Shown in pieces: positions 45,901-58,525 of a DNA stretch of 64,000 nucleotides. The stretch is from NCBI GenBank assembly GCA_036250195.1, contig JAVHZZ010000003.1, positions 21,895,073-21,959,072 on the forward strand, written 5' to 3'. The stretch is from Mixophyes australis (Eukaryota; Chordata; Amphibia; Anura; Limnodynastidae). The translations under genes were made by a program, and so were the position numbers. How positions within the stretch are numbered: the stretch's first letter is position 1; each line of letters begins with the position of its first letter. Below the pieces are notes generated by a model. That model did no database searches. It was not told the origin of the DNA and worked only from the letters and a program-made list of their open reading frames with translations.

Positions 45901-48900
45901 GACAGAACCGCACAGGGATATACTGAGGTGACAGTCGCTGCCAGACAGAACTGCACACGGACAAACTGAGGTGACAGCCACAGCCAGACAGAACCGCACA
46001 CGGACATACTGAGGTGACAGCTGCAGCCAGACAGAACCGCACACGGACATACTGAGGTGACAGACGCAGCCAGAGAGAACCGCACACGGACATACTGAGG
46101 TGACAGACGCAGCCAGACAGAACCGCACACGGACAAAGTGAGGTGACAGACGCAGCCAGAGAGAACCGCACACGGACAAACTGAGGTGACAGCCACAGCC
46201 AGACAGAACCGCACACGGACATACTGAGGTGACAGACGCAGCCAGACAGAACCGCACACGGACATACTGAGGTGACAGACGCAGCCAGAGAGAACCGCAC
46301 ACGGACATACTGAGGTGACAGAGGCAGCCAGAGAGAACCACACACGGACATACTGAGGTGACAGAGGCAGCCAGACAGAACCGCACACGGACATACTGAG
46401 GTGACAGAGGCAGCCAGAGAGAACCGCACACGGACATACTGAGGTGACAGACGCAGCCAGACAGAACCGCACACAGACATACAGAGGTGACAGACGCTGC
46501 CAGACAGAACCGCACACAGACATACTGAGGTGACAGAGGCAGCCAGACAGAACCGCACACGGACATACTGAGGTGACAGACGCAGCCAGACAGAACCGCA
46601 CACAGACATACAGAGGTGACAGACGCTGCCAGACAGAACCGCACACAGACATACTGAGGTGACAGACGCTGCCAGACAGAACCGCACACAGACATACTGA
46701 AGTGACAGACGCTGCCAGACAGAACCCCACACGGACATACTGAGGTGACAGACACAGCCAGACAGAACCGCACACGGACATACTGAAGTGACAGACGCTG
46801 CCAGACAGAACCGCACACGGACATACTGAGGTGACAGACGCTGCCAGACAGAACCGCACACGGACATACTGAGGTGACAGACACAGCCAGACAGAACCGC
46901 ACACGGACATACTGAGGTGACAGCTGCAGCCAGACAGAACCGCACACAGACATACTGAGGTGACAGACGCTGCCAGACAGAACCGCACACGGACATACTG
47001 AGGTGACACACGCTGCCAGACAGAACCGCACACGGACATACTGAGGTGACAGAGGCAGCCAGACAGAACCGCACACGGACATACTGAGGTGACAGCTGCA
47101 GCCAGACAGAACCGCACACAGACATACTGAGGTGACAGACGCTGCCAGACAGAACCGCACACGGACATACTGAGGTGATAGACGCTGCCAGACAGAACCG
47201 CACACGGACATACTGAGGTGACAGACGCTGCCAGACAGAACCGCACACGGACATACTGAGGTGACAGCCTCAGCCAGACAGAACCGCACACGGACATACT
47301 GAGGTGACAGCCACAGCCAGACAGAACCGCACACGGACATACTGAGGTGACAGCTACAGCCAGACAGAACCGCACACAGACATACTGAGGTGACAGACGC
47401 TGCCAGACAGAACCGCACACGGACATACTGAGGTGATAGACGCTGCCAGACAGAACCGCACACGGACATACTGAGGTGACAGACGCTGCCAGACAGAACC
47501 GCACACGGACATACTGAGGTGACAGCCACAGCCAGACAGAACCGCACACGGACATACTGAGGTGACAGCCGCAGCAAGACAGAACCGCACACGTACATAC
47601 TGAGGTGACAGACACAGCCAGACAGAACCGCACACGGACATACTGAGGTGTCAGCCACAGCCAGACAGAACCGCACACGGACATACTGAGGTGACAGCTA
47701 CAGCCAGACAGAACCGCACACAGACATACTGAGGTGACAGACGCTGCCAGACAGAACCGCACACGGACATACTGAGGTGATAGACGCTGCCAGACAGAAC
47801 CGCACAGGGATATACTGAGGTGACAGTCGCTGCCAGACAGAACTGCACACGGACAAACTGAGGTGACAGCCACAGCCAGACAGAACCGCACACGGACATA
47901 CTGAGGTGACAGCTGCAGCCAGACAGAACCGCACACGGACATACTGAGGTGACAGACGCAGCCAGAGAGAACCGCACACGGACATACTGAGGTGACAGAC
48001 GCAGCCAGACAGAACCGCACACGGACAAAGTGAGGTGACAGACGCAGCCAGAGAGAACCGCACACGGACAAACTGAGGTGACAGCCACAGCCAGACAGAA
48101 CCGCACACGGACATACTGAGGTGACAGACGCAGCCAGACAGAACCGCACACGGACATACTGAGGTGACAGACGGAGCCAGACAGAACCGCACACGGACAT
48201 ACTGAGGTGATAGACGCAGCCAGACAGAACCGCACACAGACATACTGAGGTGACAGACGCAGCCAGACAGAACCGCACACGTACATACTGAGGTGATAGA
48301 TGCAGCCAGACAGAACCGCACACGGACATACTGAGGTGACAGACGCAGCCAGACAGAACCGCACACGGACATACTGAGGTGACAGCCGCAGCCAGACAGA
48401 ACCGCACACGGACATACTGAGGTGACAGATGCTGCCAGACAGAACCGCACACGGACATACTGAGGTGACAGCCACAGCCAGACAGAACCGCACACGGACA
48501 TACTGAGGTGACAGCTACAGCCAGACAGAACCGCACACAGACATACTGAGGTGACAGACGCTGCCAGACAGAACCGCACACGGACATACTGAGGTGACAG
48601 ACGCTGCCAGACAGAACCGCACACGGACATACTGAGGTGATAGACGCTGCCAGACAGAACCGCACAGGGATATACTGAGGTGACAGTCGCTGCCAGACAG
48701 AACTGCACACGGACAAACTGAGGTGACAGCCACAGCCAGACAGAACCGCACACGGACATACTGAGGTGGCAGACGCAGCCAGAGAGAACCGCACACGGAC
48801 ATACTGAGGTGACAGACGCAGCCAGACAGAACCGCACACGGACAAAGTGAGGTGACAGAAGCAGCCAGAGAGAACCGCACACGGACAAACTGAGGTGACA

Positions 48901-51380
48901 GCCACAGCCAGACAGAACCGCACACGGACATACTGAGGTGACAGACGCAGCCAGACAGAACCGCACAAGGACATACTGAGGTGACAGACGGAGCCAGACA
49001 GAACCGCACACGGACATACTGAGGTGATAGACGCAGCCAGACAGAACCGCACACAGACATACTGAGGTGACAGACGCAGCCAGACAGAACCGCACACGTA
49101 CATACTGAGGTGATAGATGCAGCCAGACAGAACCGCACACGGACATACTGAGGTGACAGACGCAGCCAGACAGAACCGCACACGGACATACTGAGGTGAC
49201 AGACGCAGCCAGACAGAACCGCACACGGACATACTGAGGTGACAGACGGAGCCAGACAGAACCGCACACGGACATACTGAGGTGATAGACGCAGCCAGAC
49301 AGAACCGCACACAGACATACTGAGGTGACAGACGCAGCCAGACAGAACCGCACACGTACATACTGAGGTGATAGATGCAGCCAGACAGAACCACACACGG
49401 ACATACTGAGGTGACAGACGCAGCCAGACAAAACCGCACACGGACATACTGAGGTGACAGCCGCAGCCAGACAGAACCGCACACGGATATACAGAGGTGA
49501 CAGACACAGCCAGACAGAACCGCACACGGACATACTGAGGTGACAGACGCAGCCAGAGAGAACCGCAAACGGACATACTGAGGTGACAGAGGCAGCCAGA
49601 CAGAACCGCACACGGACATACTGAGGTGACAGACGCTGCCAGACAGAACCGCACACAGACATACTGAGGTGACAGAGGCAGCCAGTCAGAACCGCACACG
49701 GACATACTGAGGTTACAGCCACCGCCAGAGAGAACCGCACACGGACATACTGAGGTGACAGCCACCGCCAGAGAGAACCGCACACGGACATACTGAGGTG
49801 ACAGACGCAGCCAGAGAGAACCGCACACGGACATACTGAGGTGACAGACGCAGCCAGAGAGAACCGCACACAGACATACTGAGGTGACAGACGCTGCCAG
49901 ACAGAACCGCACACAGACATACTGAGGTGACAGCTACAGCCAGACAGAACCGCACACAGACATACTGAGGTGACAGACACAGCCAGACAGAACCGCACAC
50001 GGACATACTGAGGTGACAGCCGCAGCCAGACAGAACCGCACACGGACATACTGAGGTGATAGACGCAGCCAAACAGAACCGCACACGGACATACTGAGGT
50101 GACAGACGCTGCCAGACAGAACCGCACACGGACATACTGAGGTGACAGACACAGCCAGACAGAACCGCACACGGACATACTGAGGTGACAGACACAGCCA
50201 GACAGAACCGCACACGGACATACTGAGGTGACAGACGCAGCCAGAGAGAACCGCACACGGACATACTGAGGTGACAGAGGCAGCCAGAGAGAACCGCACA
50301 CGGACATACTGAGGTGACTGAGGCAGCCAGACAGAACCGCACACGGACATACTGAGGTGACAGAGGCAGCCAGAGAGAACCGCACACAGACATACTGAGG
50401 TGACAGACGCAGCCAGACAGAACCGCACACAGACATACAGAGGTGACAGACGCTGCCAGACAGAACCGCACACAGACATACTGAGGTGACAGAGGCAGCC
50501 AGACAGAACTGCACACGGACATACTGAGGTGACAGAGGCAGCCAGAGAGAACCGCACACGGACATACTGAGGTGACAGACGCAGCCAGACAGAACTGCAC
50601 ACAGACATACAGAGGTGACAGACGCTGCCAGACAGAACCGCACACAGACATACTGAGGTGACAGACGCTGCCAGACAGAACCGCACACAGACATACAGAA
50701 GTGACAGACGCTGCCAGACAGAACCCCACACGGACATACTGAGGTGACAGACACAGCCAGACAGAACCGCACACGGACATACTGAAGTGACAGACGCTGC
50801 CAGACAGAACCGCACACGGACATACTGAGGTGACAGACGCTGCCAGACAGAACCGCACACGGACATACTGAGGTGACAGACACAGCCAGAAAGAACCGCA
50901 CACGGACATACTGAGGTGACAGCTGCAGCAAGACAGAACCGCACACAGACATACTGAGGTGACAGACGCTGCCAGACAGAACCGCACACGGACATACTGA
51001 GGTGACACACGCTGCCAGACAGAACCGCACATGGACATACTGAGGTGACAGCCTCAGCCAGAAAGAACCGCACACGGACATACTGAGGTGACAGCCACAG
51101 CCAGACAGAACCGCACACGGACATACTGAGGTGACAGCTGCAGCCAGACAGAACCGCACACAGACATACTGAGGTGACAGACGCTGCCAGACAGAACCGC
51201 ACACGGACATACTGAGGTGATAGACGCTGCCAGACAGAACCGCACACGGACATACTGAGGTGACAGACGCTGCCAGACAGAACCGCACACGGACATACTG
51301 AGGTGACAGCCTCAGCCAGACAGAACCGCACACGGACATACTGAGGTGACAGCCACAGCCAGACAGAACCGCACACGGAC
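42950..51380. repeat. Long-range duplication in the satellite, offset 5,891 bp (137 units)
   Basis: 'ACCGCAAACGGACATACTG' at 43,671 recurs at 49,562. The adjacent variant series (units with CCACCG, AGTCAGAACC and CCAAACAG) recurs in the same order, giving a copied block of at least 2 kb. Further right the offset becomes 5,934 bp (138 units), so one unit was gained or lost. Confidence 0.8.
44330..48113. repeat. Tandem segmental duplication inside the satellite, offset 1,892 bp (44 units)
   Basis: Rare variants recur exactly 1,892 bp apart: the unit with 'GCAGCAAGACAG' and 'ACACGTACATAC' (about 45,681 and 47,573) and 'GGACAAAGTGAGG' (46,131 and 48,023). Boundaries are approximate, and single-unit insertions and deletions occur within the copies. 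Confidence 0.85.
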
Positions 51381-52379
51381 ATACTGAGGTGACAGCTACA
51401 GCCAGACAGAACCGCACACAGTCATACTGAGGTGACAGACGCTGCCAGACAGAACCGCACACGGACATACTGAGGTGATAGACGCTGCCAGACAGAACCG
51501 CACACGGACATACTGAGGTGACAGACGCTGCCAGACAGAACCGCACACGGACATACTGAGGTGACAGCCACAGCCAGACAGAACCGCACACGGACATACT
51601 GAGGTGACAGCCGCAGCCAGACAGAACCGCACACGTACATACTGAGGTGACAGACACAGCCAGACAGAACCGCATACGGACATACTGAGGAGACAGCCGC
51701 AGCCAGACAGAACCGCACACTGACATACTGAGGTGACAGGCGCTGCCAGACAGAACTGCACACGGACAAACTGAGGTGACAGTCACAGCCAGACAGAACC
51801 GCACACGGACATACTGAGGTGGCAGACGCAGCCAGAGAGAACCGCACACGGACATACTGAGGTGACAGACGCAGCCAGACAGAACCGCACACGGACAAAG
51901 TGAGGTGACAGACGCAGCCAGAGAGAACCGCACACGGACATACTGAGGTGACAGACGCAGCCAGAGAGAACCGCACACGGACATACTGAGGTGACAGCCA
52001 CCGCCAGACAGAACCGCACACGGACATACTGAGGTGACAGACGCAGCCAGAGAGAACCGCACACGGACATACTGAGGTGACAGACGCTGCCAGACAGAAC
52101 CGCACACAGACATACTGAGGTGACAGCCACAGCCAGACAGAACCGCACACGGACATACTAAGGTGATAGACGCAGCCAGACAGAACCGCACACGGACATA
52201 ATGAGGTGACAGACACAGCCAGACAGAACCGCACACGGACATACTGAGGTGATAGACGCAGCCAGACAGAACCGCACACGGACATACTGAGGTGACAGAC
52301 GCTGCCAGACAGAACCGCACACGGACATACTGAGGTGACAGACGCAGCCAGAGAGGACCGCACACGGACATACTGAGGT

Positions 52380-55300
52380 GGCAGACGCTGCCAGACAGAA
52401 CCGCAGAAAGACATACTGAGGTGACAGAGGCAGCCAGTCAGAACCGCACACGGACATACTGAGGTGACAGACGCTGCCAGACAGAACCGCACACGGACAT
52501 ACTGAGGTGACAGCCACAGCCAGACAGAACCGCACATGGACATACTGAGGTGACAGACGCAGCCAGAGAGAACCGCATACGGACATACTGAGGAGACAGC
52601 CGCAGCCAGACAGAACCGCACACGGACATACTGAGGTGACAGACACAGCCAGACAGAACCGCGCACGGACATACTGAGGTGACAGACACAGCCAGACAGA
52701 ACCGCACACAGACAAACTGAGGTGATTGACGCAGCCAGACAGAACCACACACGGACATACTGAGGTGACAGACACAGCCAGACAGAACCGCACACGGACA
52801 TACTGAGGTGATAGACGCAGCCAGACAGAAACACACACGGACATACTGAGGTGACAGACGCTGCCAGACAGAACCGCACACGGACATACTGAGGTGACAG
52901 ACGCAGCCAGACAGAACCGCACACGGACATACTGAGATGACAGACGCAGCCAGACAGAACCGCACACGGACATACTGAGGTGATAGACGCAGCCAGACAG
53001 AAACACACACGGACATACTGAGATGACAGACGCAGCCAGACAGAACCGCACACGGACATACTGAGGTGATAGACGCAGCCAGACAGAAACACACACGGAC
53101 ATACTGAGGTGACAGACGCTGCCAGACAGAACCGCACACGGACATACTGAGGTGATAGACGCAGCCAGACAGAACCGCACACGGACATACTGAGGTGACA
53201 GACGCAGCCAGACAGAACCGCACACGGACATACTGAGGTGACAGACGCAGCCAGAGAGGACCGCACACGTACATACTGAGGTGACAGACGCAGCCAGAGA
53301 GAACCGCACACGGACATACTGAGGTGACAGACGCAGCCAGACAGAACCGCACACAGACATACTGAGGTGACAGACGCAGCCAGACAGAACCGCACACGGA
53401 CATACTGAGGTGACAGACGCAGCCAGACAGAACCGCACACGGACATACTGAGGTGATAGACGCAGCCAGACAGAACCGCACACAGACATACTGAGGTGAC
53501 AGACGCAGCCAGACAGAACCGCACACGGACATACTGAGGTGACAGACGCAGCCAGACAGAACCGCACACGGACATACTGAGGTGACAGAGGCAGCCAGAG
53601 AGAACCGCACACGGACATACTAAAGTGACAGACACAGCCAGACAGAACCGCACACGGACATACTGAGGTGACAGAGGCAGCCAGACAGAACCGCACACGG
53701 GCATACTGAGGTGACAGACGCAGCCAGACAGAACCGCACACAGACATCCTGAGGTGACAGACACAGCCAGACAGAACCGCACACGGACATACTGAGGTGA
53801 CAGACGCTGCCAGACAGAAACTCACATGGACATACTGAGGTGACAGACACAGCCAGACAGAACCGCACACGGACATACTGAGGTGACAGATGCTGCCAGA
53901 CAGAACCGCACACAGACATACTGAGGTGACAGCTGCAGCCAGACAGAACCGCACACGGACATAATGAGGTGACAGATGCTGCCAGACAGAAACTCACATA
54001 GACATACTGAGGTGACAGACGGAGCCATACAGAACCGCACACGGACATACTGAGGTGACAGACGCAGCCAGACAGAACCGCACACGGACATACTGAGGTG
54101 ACAGATGCAGCCAGACAGAACCGCACACGGACATACTGAGGTGACAGACGCAGCCAGACAGAACCGCACACGGACATACTGAGGTGACAGACGCTGCCAG
54201 ACAGAACCGCACACGGACATACTGAGGTGACAGCCACAGCCAGACAGAACCGCACACGGACATACTGAGGTGACAGCCGCAGCCAGACAGAACCGCACAC
54301 GTACATACTGAGGTGACAGACACAGCCAGACAGAACCGCACACGGACATACTGAGGTGGCAGACGCTGCCAGACAGAACCGCAGACAGACATACTGAGGT
54401 GATAGAGGCAGCCAGTCAGAACCGCACACGGACATACTGAGGTGACAGACGCTGCCAGACAGAACCGCACACTGACATACTGAGGTGACAGGCGCTGCCA
54501 GACAGAACTGCACACGGACATACTGAGGTGACAGCCACAGCCAGACAGAACCGCACATGGACATACTGAGGTGACAGACGCAGCCAGAGAGAACCGCATA
54601 CGGACATACTGAGGAGACAGCCGCAGCCAGACAGAACCGCACACGGACATACTGAGGTGACAGACACAGCCAGACAGAACCTCGCACGGACATACTGAGG
54701 TGACAGACACAGCCAGACAGAACCGCACACAGACAAACTGAGGTGATTGACGCAGCCAGACAGAACCGCACACGGACATACTGAGGTGACAGACACAGCC
54801 AGACAGAACCGCACACGGACATACTGAGGTGATAGACGCAGCCAGACAGAAACACACACGGACATACTGAGGTGACAGACGCTGCCAGACAGAACCGCAC
54901 ACGGACATACTGAGGTGACAGACGCAGCCAGACAGAACCGCACACGGACATACTGAGATGACAGACGCAGCCAGACAGAACCGCACACGGACATACTGAG
55001 GTGATAGACGCAGCCAGACAGAAACACACACGGACATACTGAGATGACAGACGCAGCCAGACAGAACCGCACACGGACATACTGAGGTGATAGACGCAGC
55101 CAGACAGAAACACACACGGACATACTGAGATGACAGACGCTGCCAGACAGAACCGCACACGGACATACTGAGGTGATAGACGCAGCCAGACAGAACCGCA
55201 CACGGACATACTGAGGTGACAGACGCAGCCAGACAGAACCGCACACGGACATACTGAGGTGACAGACGCAGCCAGAGAGGACCGCACACGTACATATTGA

Positions 55301-56040
55301 GGTGACAGACGCAGCCAGAGAGAACCGCACACGGACATACTGAGGTGACAGACGCAGCCAGACAGAACCGCACACGGACATACTGAGGTGACAGACGCAG
55401 CCAGACAGAACCGCACACGGACATACTGAGGTGACAGACGCAGCCAGACAGAACCGCACACGGACATACTGAGGTGATAGACGCAGCCAGACAGAACCGC
55501 ACACAGACATACTGAGGTGACAGACGCAGCCAGACAGAACCGCACACGGACATACTGAGGTGACAGACGCAGCCAGACAGAACCGCACACGGACATACTG
55601 AGGTGACAGAGGCAGCCAGACAGAACCGCACACGGACATACTAAAGTGACAGACACAGCCAGACAGAACCGCACACGGACATACTGAGGTGACAGAGGCA
55701 GCCAGACAGAACCGCACACGGGCATACTGAGGTGATAGACGCAGCCAGACAGAACCGCACACAGACATCCTGAGGTGACAGACACAGCCAGACAGAACCG
55801 CACACGGACATACTGAGGTGACAGACGCTGCCAGACAGAAACTCACACGGACATACTGAGGTGACAGACACAGCCAGACAGAACCGCACACGGACATACT
55901 GAGGTGACAGATGCTGCCAGACAGAACCGCACACAGACATACTGAGGTGACAGCTGCAGCCAGACAGAACCGCACACGGACATAATGAGGTGACAGATGC
56001 TGCCAGACAGAAACTCACATGGACATAATGAGGTGACAGA
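52380..56040. repeat. Tandem segmental duplication in the satellite, offset 2,021 bp (47 units)
   Basis: 'GAGGTGATTGACGCAGCC' (about 52,717 and 54,738), 'CACAGACATCCTGAGG' and 'GACATAATGAGG' (about 53,959 and 55,980) recur at this spacing. Left of about 52.4 kb the spacing falls to 1,978 bp (46 units). Confidence 0.85.
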
Positions 56041-56476
56041 CGGAGCCAGACAGAACCGCACACGGACATACTGAGGTGACAGACGCAGCCAGACAGAACC
56101 GCACACGGACATACTGAGGTGACAGATGCAGCCAGACAGAACCGCACACGGACATACTGAGGTGACAGACGCAGCCAGACAGAACCGCACACGGACATAC
56201 TGAGGTGACAGACGCTGCCAGACAGAACCGCACGCGGACATACTGAGGTGACAGCGGCAGCCAGACAGAATCGCACACGGACATACTGAGGTGACAGACG
56301 CAGCCAGACAGAACCGCACACGGACATACTGAGGTGACAGCGGCAGCCAGACAGAATCGCACACGGACATACTGAGGTGACAGACGCAGCCAGACAGAAC
56401 CGCACACGGACATACTGAGGTGAAAGACACAGCCAGACAGAACCGCACACGGACATACTGAGGTGACAGACGCAGC

Positions 56477-56758
56477 CAGGGCCATCTTAACAACATTATG
56501 GGCCCCCGGGCAAAGCAGTGCACCGGGGCCCCTAGATATAGATAGATATAGGTATATAGATGTATACAGATACAGATATAGATATAGATATATAGAGATA
56601 GATAGATGTACTTGCTCAGTGACCCTTGTAGGTTTTTTTTGCAGGTTTTTTCTTATGCAGGATTATTTATTCTCATTAAGAGCCGTGCCTATGGGGCCCC
56701 CTTGCCCGTGGGGCCCCCGGGCAGCTGCCCATCGTGCCCAATGGAAAAGATGGCCCTG
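56477..56758. mobile_element. hAT MITE inserted in the satellite, perfect 8-bp TSD
   Basis: Termini CAGGGCCATCTT and AAGATGGCCCTG are perfect 12-bp inverted repeats of hAT type. GACGCAGC flanks both sides (56,469-56,476 and 56,759-56,766) and is itself part of the satellite unit, so removing element plus one TSD restores an intact repeat. The interior has a (GATA)n tract and 'GGGGCCCCC'-type GC-rich ends. 282 bp, no coding capacity. Confidence 0.95.
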
Positions 56759-57500
56759 GACGCAGCCAGACAGAACCGCACACGGACATACTGAGGTGAC
56801 AGCCACAGCCAGACAGAACCGCACACGGACATACTGAGGTGACAGAGGCAGCCAGACAGAACCGCACACGGACATACTGAGGTGACAGAGGCAGCCAGAC
56901 AGAACCGCACACGGACATACTGAGGTGATAGACGCTGCCAGACAGAACCGCACACGGACATACTGAGGTGACAGAGGCAGCCAGACAGAACCGCAGACGG
57001 ACATACTGAAGTGACAGACGCAGCCAGACAGAACCGCAGACGGACATACTGAGGTGCACAGCACAGGCAGACAGAACCGCACATGGACATACTGAGGTGA
57101 CAGACACAGCCAGACAGAACCGCACACGGACATACTGAATTGACAGACACAGCCAGACAGAACCGCACACGGACATACTGAGGTGACAGCCACCGCCAGA
57201 GAGAACCGCACACGGACATACTGAGGTGACAGACGCAGCCAGAGAGAACCGCACACGGACATACTGAGGTGACAGACGCAGCCAGAGAGAACCGCACACG
57301 GACATACTGAGGTGACAGACGCTGCCAGACAGAACCGTACACAGACATACTGAGGTGACAGACGCTGCCAGACAGAACCGTACACAGACATACTGAGGTG
57401 ACAGCTACAGCCAGACAGAACCGCACACGGACATACTGAGGTGACAGCCGCAGCCAGACAGAACCGCACACGGACATACTGCGGTGCACAGCACAGGCAG

Positions 57501-58332
57501 CACAGCTTATATCATAGTAAGAAAATGAGGCATAAAATATTTCACAGCGGCTTTAAATGAAACTGAAATCCCTGTATCCCTATCACTGGCAGAGCTACCA
57601 GGGGCTCGATACTACACTTATGATATTTTTATTTGAAACTCCTAACAGTGAAGATCATTTACAGATTTAATATTATCTGGTTTCTTCCCTTTCCTCCTGG
57701 ATGGATCACTTACTGGATTATGGAGGGTTTACAGGTTCCTGTAGTCCCCCTGAACCCCCTTAAACAGCAGGGTGCTAGCTGTTTTACATTAGGAATTATC
57801 CTGCAACTGCAAAATGCTTCCATACAGTAAATATAAACTACTATCATTTAAGAAAGAGAGACGAGGGTGTGTGAGAACAGAGAGGGCAGGATTTAGGGTC
57901 ACATTCCAATAGGTGTTGGAAACATAAGAGGTGTCTGGAGTCTACACTCCAGTTACCTCTTCCACAGGGTAAAGTAAGAGCAGGCTGAATTGGGAGACTT
58001 TGATCTTGTCTGGCTGACACGTATCGGCAGCCTTTGATCAGAAACTTTATACCTGGAAACTGGTTTTGAGGCTTTAAAGGGGAACTTTAGACATTTTACA
58101 ATTCATCTTCCCTAATTGATAATAAAATTATTTGTATATTATTGTTACTGTTTTCTCCGCTGTCATCTTGCAATAATCAACACTTACAGTGCTTCCTCCT
58201 TATACTGGCTTCATACCGCCACACTTACTTACCACTAGATTCACTTTCTGCAAAAGTGTATTTATTTTATCACACATTGTTGCAACAATAGCAAAAAGTA
58301 CTGTTACTTTTGCCATTGTTGCAACAATGTTG
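57501..58332. other. Right flank of the satellite, non-coding
   Basis: No gene or repeat recognised. Confidence 0.4.
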
Positions 58333-58525
58333 CAGCCCATTGGAGCTTACAATCTAAATTCCCTAACATACACACACAGACAGAGAGGGAGAGATTAGGG
58401 TCAATTTGGATAGCAGCCATTTAACCAAACAGTGTGTTTTTGGAGTGTGGGAGGAAACCGGAGCACCCAGAGGAAACCCACGCAAACACAGGGAGAACAT
58501 ACAAACTCCATGTGAGTAATGTCGC
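58333..58525 (-). mobile_element. V-SINE-like element, partial
   Basis: 'TGGGAGGAAACCGGAGCACC' and 'GAGAACATACAAACTCCATG' are the inverse of the V-SINE core. 'GGAGCTTACAATCTAAATTC' is the inverse of the tail. Confidence 0.75.

Larger units (their letters stand above)
42891..57500. repeat. 43-bp satellite, about 333 units over 14.6 kb
   Basis: The unit is three constant blocks, 'CCAGACAGAACCGCACAC', then G or A, then 'GACATACTGAGGTGACAG', plus a variable hexamer (for example ACGCAG, ACGCTG, CCACAG, AGGCAG, CTGCAG). Removing one 290-bp insertion (element plus TSD), the length divides by 43 to give 333 units. Most differences are at the hexamer, at the G/A position, and in C/G swaps in 'CCAGACAG' versus 'CCAGAGAG'. 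The minus-strand unit lacks stop codons in every phase; since 43 is not a multiple of 3, every frame reads the same 43-residue Cys/Val/Ser-rich repeat, and reading frames reach 1,557 codons. No promoter, splice structure or protein family supports a gene. Confidence 0.97.

Noticed and set aside
56463..56837. Plus frame of 124 codons across the insertion in the satellite
   Set aside because: It spans the hAT MITE and flanking satellite units; the GATA tract explains its Tyr/Arg/Asp-rich middle.
42780..57489. Minus-strand open frames of 400-1,557 codons as genuine giant repeat-protein genes
   Set aside because: They arise because the 43-bp unit has no antisense stop codon; they occur in all three frames at once, have no unique N-terminus, promoter or splice structure, and resemble no family.
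42891..57500. CRISPR-like array (constant blocks separated by a variable part)
   Set aside because: The variable part is only a hexamer drawn from few forms, the setting is vertebrate nuclear DNA, and there are no cas genes; this is a satellite.
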